Assembly: GCA_963734665.1 (NCBI GenBank)
Contig: CAVTIR010000003.1
Location: forward strand, 186,001 to 250,000
Reading direction: 5' to 3'
DNA length: 64,000 bases
DNA from: Trebonia sp963734665
GTDB taxonomy: Bacteria > Actinomycetota > Actinomycetes > Streptosporangiales > Streptosporangiaceae
The first letter of the stretch is position 1. The number at the start of each line of letters is the position of its first letter. Positions 61,426 to 64,000 of the stretch are shown here, one piece after another. Made by a program: the position numbers and the translations under genes. The notes under the pieces were generated by a model. The model searched no databases and was not told the DNA's origin. It saw only the letters and a program-made list of their open reading frames with translations.

Positions 61426-61646
61426 TCTCGCTGGGCCTTCCGGATCCGCTTGCGAGCGGGTGGCTCGTGCAGCAGTACTCCGGACGTCCTGGCGAGGAAT
61501 TCGCCATACGTGTCAGGCGCGGCGCCAGGGTTCTCGACGTACCGGTCCGTGGCGGTCCGCAGCACCAGCGTCAGCCGCTGCGCCTCGTGCATCTCGCGAA
61601 CGGCGTCCGCCAGTTTGCCAGCAACCCGCCGCACTGTTGTCTTCAT
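61422..61646 (-). CDS. Conserved small actinobacterial protein, unknown function
   Basis: 74 aa: MKTTVRRVAGKLADAVREMHEAQRLTLVLRTATDRYVENPGAAPDTYGEFLARTSGVLLHEPPARKR. Amphipathic helix first, basic tail last. Pattern MHEAQRLTLVLRTATDRY with PGAAPDTYGEFLARTSG is of a type widespread in Streptomyces and relatives. No function assigned. The basic end suggests nucleic-acid or membrane contact. Confidence 0.75.
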   Translation of the reverse strand: MKTTVRRVAGKLADAVREMHEAQRLTLVLRTATDRYVENPGAAPDTYGEFLARTSGVLLHEPPARKRIRKAQRD

Positions 61647-61767
61647 CGGTGGCCTCCCTCCGTGCTCTGCCTCCAGGCTCGCAGTAAGACACCCCGCTGA
61701 TCATCGGGAAAAATCCTTAAAGTCTTATGCCGAACGTCTCGTGGCACCGACCCGTTGACTGAACTTC

Positions 61768-63009
61768 ATGCCGAACTACTCGGGTGTATGTGAAAGTTCA
61801 GTGTGTGCTGGTGTCGGGGCGATCTCTCGTGGTGCTGAGCTGCTGCCGCCGGTTGGGCTGGTCGCGGCCCAGAGCGGCTCCCCCCGGTGGCTTGTGGTGT
61901 TCCCGGACGCGGTGCACGAGCCGTCACGGGAGTGGTTCCGGGATCTGGCAGCCAGCGACTGCAGTGAGCTGACGCTGCGCAGTTACGCCTATGACCTGCT
62001 GCGCTGGTTCAGGTTCCTGCACTTGACCGGCATCGCGTGGAACGTGGCTGGGCGCGAGCAGGTGCGGGACCTGGTGGAGTACCTGCGCGAGGCACCCAAC
62101 CCGCAGCAGCTGCGCCGGTCGCCAGATGCGCCCGTGCTGGGCTCGGTGGACAGGGTGACCGGCAAGCCGTATGCGCGGCCGGGTTACGCGGCGCGGACGA
62201 TCAACCACCAGCTGTCGGTGCTGTCGGAGTTCTACGCGTTCGCGGTCGACGCCGACCTTGGGCCTTTGGTGAACCCCGTTCCGGCGCAGCGGGGCCGGTG
62301 GGGCGGTCGGCTGCACGCGCACCACAACCCGCTGGAGCCGTTCCCGGTTGCGCGGCGGGCTGCTTACCGGCAGGTCGTCCCTCGGGGCGTGACGCGAAGC
62401 ATCCCCGACGGGGCGGTCGAGGCGCTGTTCGGGGTGCTGGGCGGCAATCGGGATCGCGCGCTGATCTCGTTCTACCTCTCGACGGGAGCGCGGGCCTCGG
62501 AGCTGCTGGGCCTGCGGCACCAGTACGTCGATCCCGGACGACGCACGATCAAGGTGGTGTCCAAGGGGAGCCGCGCCCTGGAGGAGATCCCGGCCTCCCC
62601 GGATGCGTTCGTGTGGCTGGCGCTCTACCTGGCCGAGGGCTACGCCGCCGAGACCGGCCCGGTGTGGCAGACGCTGCACGGGCCGCGCAGGCCGCTGACG
62701 TACCACGCAATGCGGGCAGTGCTCATGCGTGCGAATGACGCGCTGGGCAGCAACTACTCGCTGCACGACCTGCGCCATACGGCGGCGGCGCGGATGGCGG
62801 CCGACCCGGAATTCACGCTGGTGGAGGTTCAGGCGATCTTGCGGCACGCGAAGATAACTACCACCCAGGAGTACCTGCGGCCGCGGCTGGAGGAACTGAT
62901 CGAGAAGGTGACCGCGCATCACGCGCGGCCGCGGCCCGCCGCCGCGGCGGACGTGGCCGCAGGCTACGACCCGGCGCAGGTCCGCGAGCTCCTTGGACTG
63001 GAGCCGTGA
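61768..63009 (+). CDS. Tyrosine recombinase/integrase
   Basis: 413 aa. N-terminal core-binding domain (EWFRDLAASDCSELTLRSYAYDLLRWFRFL, INHQLSVLSEFYAFAV). Catalytic domain with STGARASELLGLRHQYVD (Arg), VVSKG (Lys), YSLHDLRHTAAARMA (His-x-x-Arg), VQAILRHAKITTTQEYLRPR (His and nucleophile Tyr). All residues are present, so it may be active. ATG at 61768 or GTG at 61801. Just upstream CTGAACTT and AAGTTCAG form inverted arms around the start. The next large gene overlaps the stop as GTGA, a coupled recombinase pair. Confidence 0.9.
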   Translation: MPNYSGVCESSVCAGVGAISRGAELLPPVGLVAAQSGSPRWLVVFPDAVHEPSREWFRDLAASDCSELTLRSYAYDLLRWFRFLHLTGIAWNVAGREQVRDLVEYLREAPNPQQLRRSPDAPVLGSVDRVTGKPYARPGYAARTINHQLSVLSEFYAFAVDADLGPLVNPVPAQRGRWGGRLHAHHNPLEPFPVARRAAYRQVVPRGVTRSIPDGAVEALFGVLGGNRDRALISFYLSTGARASELLGLRHQYVDPGRRTIKVVSKGSRALEEIPASPDAFVWLALYLAEGYAAETGPVWQTLHGPRRPLTYHAMRAVLMRANDALGSNYSLHDLRHTAAARMAADPEFTLVEVQAILRHAKITTTQEYLRPRLEELIEKVTAHHARPRPAAAADVAAGYDPAQVRELLGLEP

Positions 63010-64000
63010 GCCCGGCCGTCAGGACCGCGGCATCACGCCCGGCCCGCGTCGACAGGGACGAGCCGTACGGGCCTGGCGGGCGCGTGCGGCCGCTGGCCGG
63101 GTACGACGCCGGCCTTGCCGCGCCGACGCGCCCGGACGGCGGGCCGGGCTGCGAGCTGGCTGCCGCGGCGGCGGCCGTGATCGCCGAGGCGGCCACGGGC
63201 TCGCTTGAGCCCGTGCTGCCGGGTCCCGGGGGGTGGCGGGACGTCCGGCTGCGCAGGATCGCTCAGGTCCTGGACTGGCTGGCCGGGTTCGAGGGCGCGA
63301 CCTGGGAGGATCGCTGGGTGGCCAGCGGCGCGGACCAGGCGCCGCGCAGCTGGGCGCGGAACCTCGCACAGGCCGGGCGGTTCACCCGCGTCTACTACGC
63401 CACCGGCGCGGTGCAGGACCTGATCTGCCTGCGGGTGCTGCGGCCGTCTTACCACTACCTGCTGAACTCCCCGTCCACGACGCTGTGCCGGGACTTCACC
63501 AGGCTCAACGATCCGGAGGGATTCGAGCGGATCCGGTCGCTGCGTGCCTACCGGGATCAGGTGCCCCGGCTCCAAGCCGACGCGGAGGCCTGCGCAGTCC
63601 GGGTGATGATCCGGACGGGCAAGCCGCTGATGGCGCTGTCCGGCGATGACCTGCTGGCCTACGCTGACTTGGTGCGCGCGTCGGGGAGGAACCGGCGCGA
63701 GCTGGCCTGGGAGCTGCTGGCTAAGCTGGGCCCGCTGGCCGGGGAGCCGACGACGCTTCGCGCGGCCTGGACGGCGCGGGGGAACTCCCGCCAGCATTCA
63801 ACGGCCGCACTTGTCGACAGGTACGGCATCCCGGCCGACCCGATCCGCGATCTGCTGGTCGACTACCTGGGTGAGCTCCGGCCCGCCCTGGACTACTCCA
63901 GTCTCGAGGGGCGGGCCTACATCCTCGCCCGGCTGTTCTGGCGCACCGTACTGGAGGTCAGCCCGGGGCAGGCGATACTGCGCCTGGACCGGGAGGTGGT
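63006..64000 (+). CDS. Large protein coupled to the integrase, partial (possible second recombinase)
   Basis: GTG at 63006 overlaps the integrase stop; the frame is open to the end of the window (over 330 aa). It contains WRDVRLRRIAQVLDWLAGFEGATWEDRWVASGADQAPRSW, RVYYATGAVQDLICLRVLRPSYHYLL, FERIRSLRAYRDQVPRLQADAEACAVRVMIRTGKPL and SGRNRRELAWELLAKLG. The stretch WRDVRLRRIAQVLDWL...WVASGAD resembles an N-terminal arm domain of multi-recombinase elements. By position and coupling it may be the second protein of a Tn554-like or RIT-like set; the catalytic part, if any, lies beyond the window. Confidence 0.6.
   Translation, partial: MSPAVRTAASRPARVDRDEPYGPGGRVRPLAGYDAGLAAPTRPDGGPGCELAAAAAAVIAEAATGSLEPVLPGPGGWRDVRLRRIAQVLDWLAGFEGATWEDRWVASGADQAPRSWARNLAQAGRFTRVYYATGAVQDLICLRVLRPSYHYLLNSPSTTLCRDFTRLNDPEGFERIRSLRAYRDQVPRLQADAEACAVRVMIRTGKPLMALSGDDLLAYADLVRASGRNRRELAWELLAKLGPLAGEPTTLRAAWTARGNSRQHSTAALVDRYGIPADPIRDLLVDYLGELRPALDYSSLEGRAYILARLFWRTVLEVSPGQAILRLDREV

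Overview
The window is very GC-rich (roughly 70 percent) with GTG starts, frequent 4-nt GTGA/ATGA gene overlaps, Pro/Thr-rich Ser/Thr kinases, an actinobacterial-type DapD, a complete conservon (CvnA-D type) next to two cytochromes P450, many luciferase-like flavin oxidoreductases and a DUF574-type methyltransferase. This points to a filamentous high-GC actinomycete (Streptosporangiales- or Streptomycetales-like); the genus cannot be read from the sequence. No rRNA, tRNA or CRISPR array was seen.

Layout. 1-0.3 kb: edge of an endonuclease VII-like gene with a 46-bp perfect palindrome behind it. 0.6-5.7 kb: NAD synthesis genes nadA-nadB-nadC, divergent from a NUDIX/winged-helix regulator (NrtR/NdnR type), with three inverted repeats between them. 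6.0-9.5 kb: a giant Ser/Thr kinase-NACHT ATPase-membrane protein. 9.7-13.1 kb: a three-gene gentisate operon. 13.3-19.9 kb: a receptor-like kinase, a serine-hydrolase homologue that has lost its catalytic motif, an ABC exporter whose ATPase carries a PLDc_N-like membrane domain, and a Tubby/LOR-like gene whose 3' end is duplicated on the other side of this block. 19.9-23 kb: four broken genes in a row. 23-29.4 kb: LysR, MarR, DapD, a methyltransferase, relic genes and an SsuD-like monooxygenase. 30-36.3 kb: conservon (cvnA frameshifted) plus a CYP157-like P450 without the ExxR arginine, a ferredoxin and a canonical P450.

36.3-43.7 kb is a rearranged zone: DUF1622 protein, a HigBA-type toxin-antitoxin pair, two pieces of DUF574 methyltransferase flanking a lower-GC island (SnoaL-like protein, membrane-anchored WD40 propeller) that carries three copies of a 26-bp repeat, an F420/LLM oxidoreductase whose end is fused to one of the pieces, and a cyclase-family hydrolase. 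44.0-49.3 kb is a complete 5.29-kb IS701-family transposon: CTAG target duplications, 19-bp perfect terminal inverted repeats, a transposase, and as cargo a two-system ABC exporter with its divergent TetR regulator and palindromic operator.

49.3-54.9 kb is a partly decayed catabolic cluster (frameshifted hydrolase, PhzS-like FAD monooxygenase, truncated LLM enzyme, MFS transporter with a nonsense codon, 5'-truncated OsmC, GntR, RidA). 55-60.2 kb holds an MFS transporter, a DeoR-regulated BtpA/SgcQ-FGGY kinase pair and a small ABM-like protein; 60.5-64 kb a BrkB-like membrane protein, a tyrosine recombinase and an overlapping second large protein that runs off the window, possibly the start of a multi-recombinase mobile element. 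The repeated single-base frameshifts are either true pseudogenization or assembly indels; sequence alone cannot separate these.
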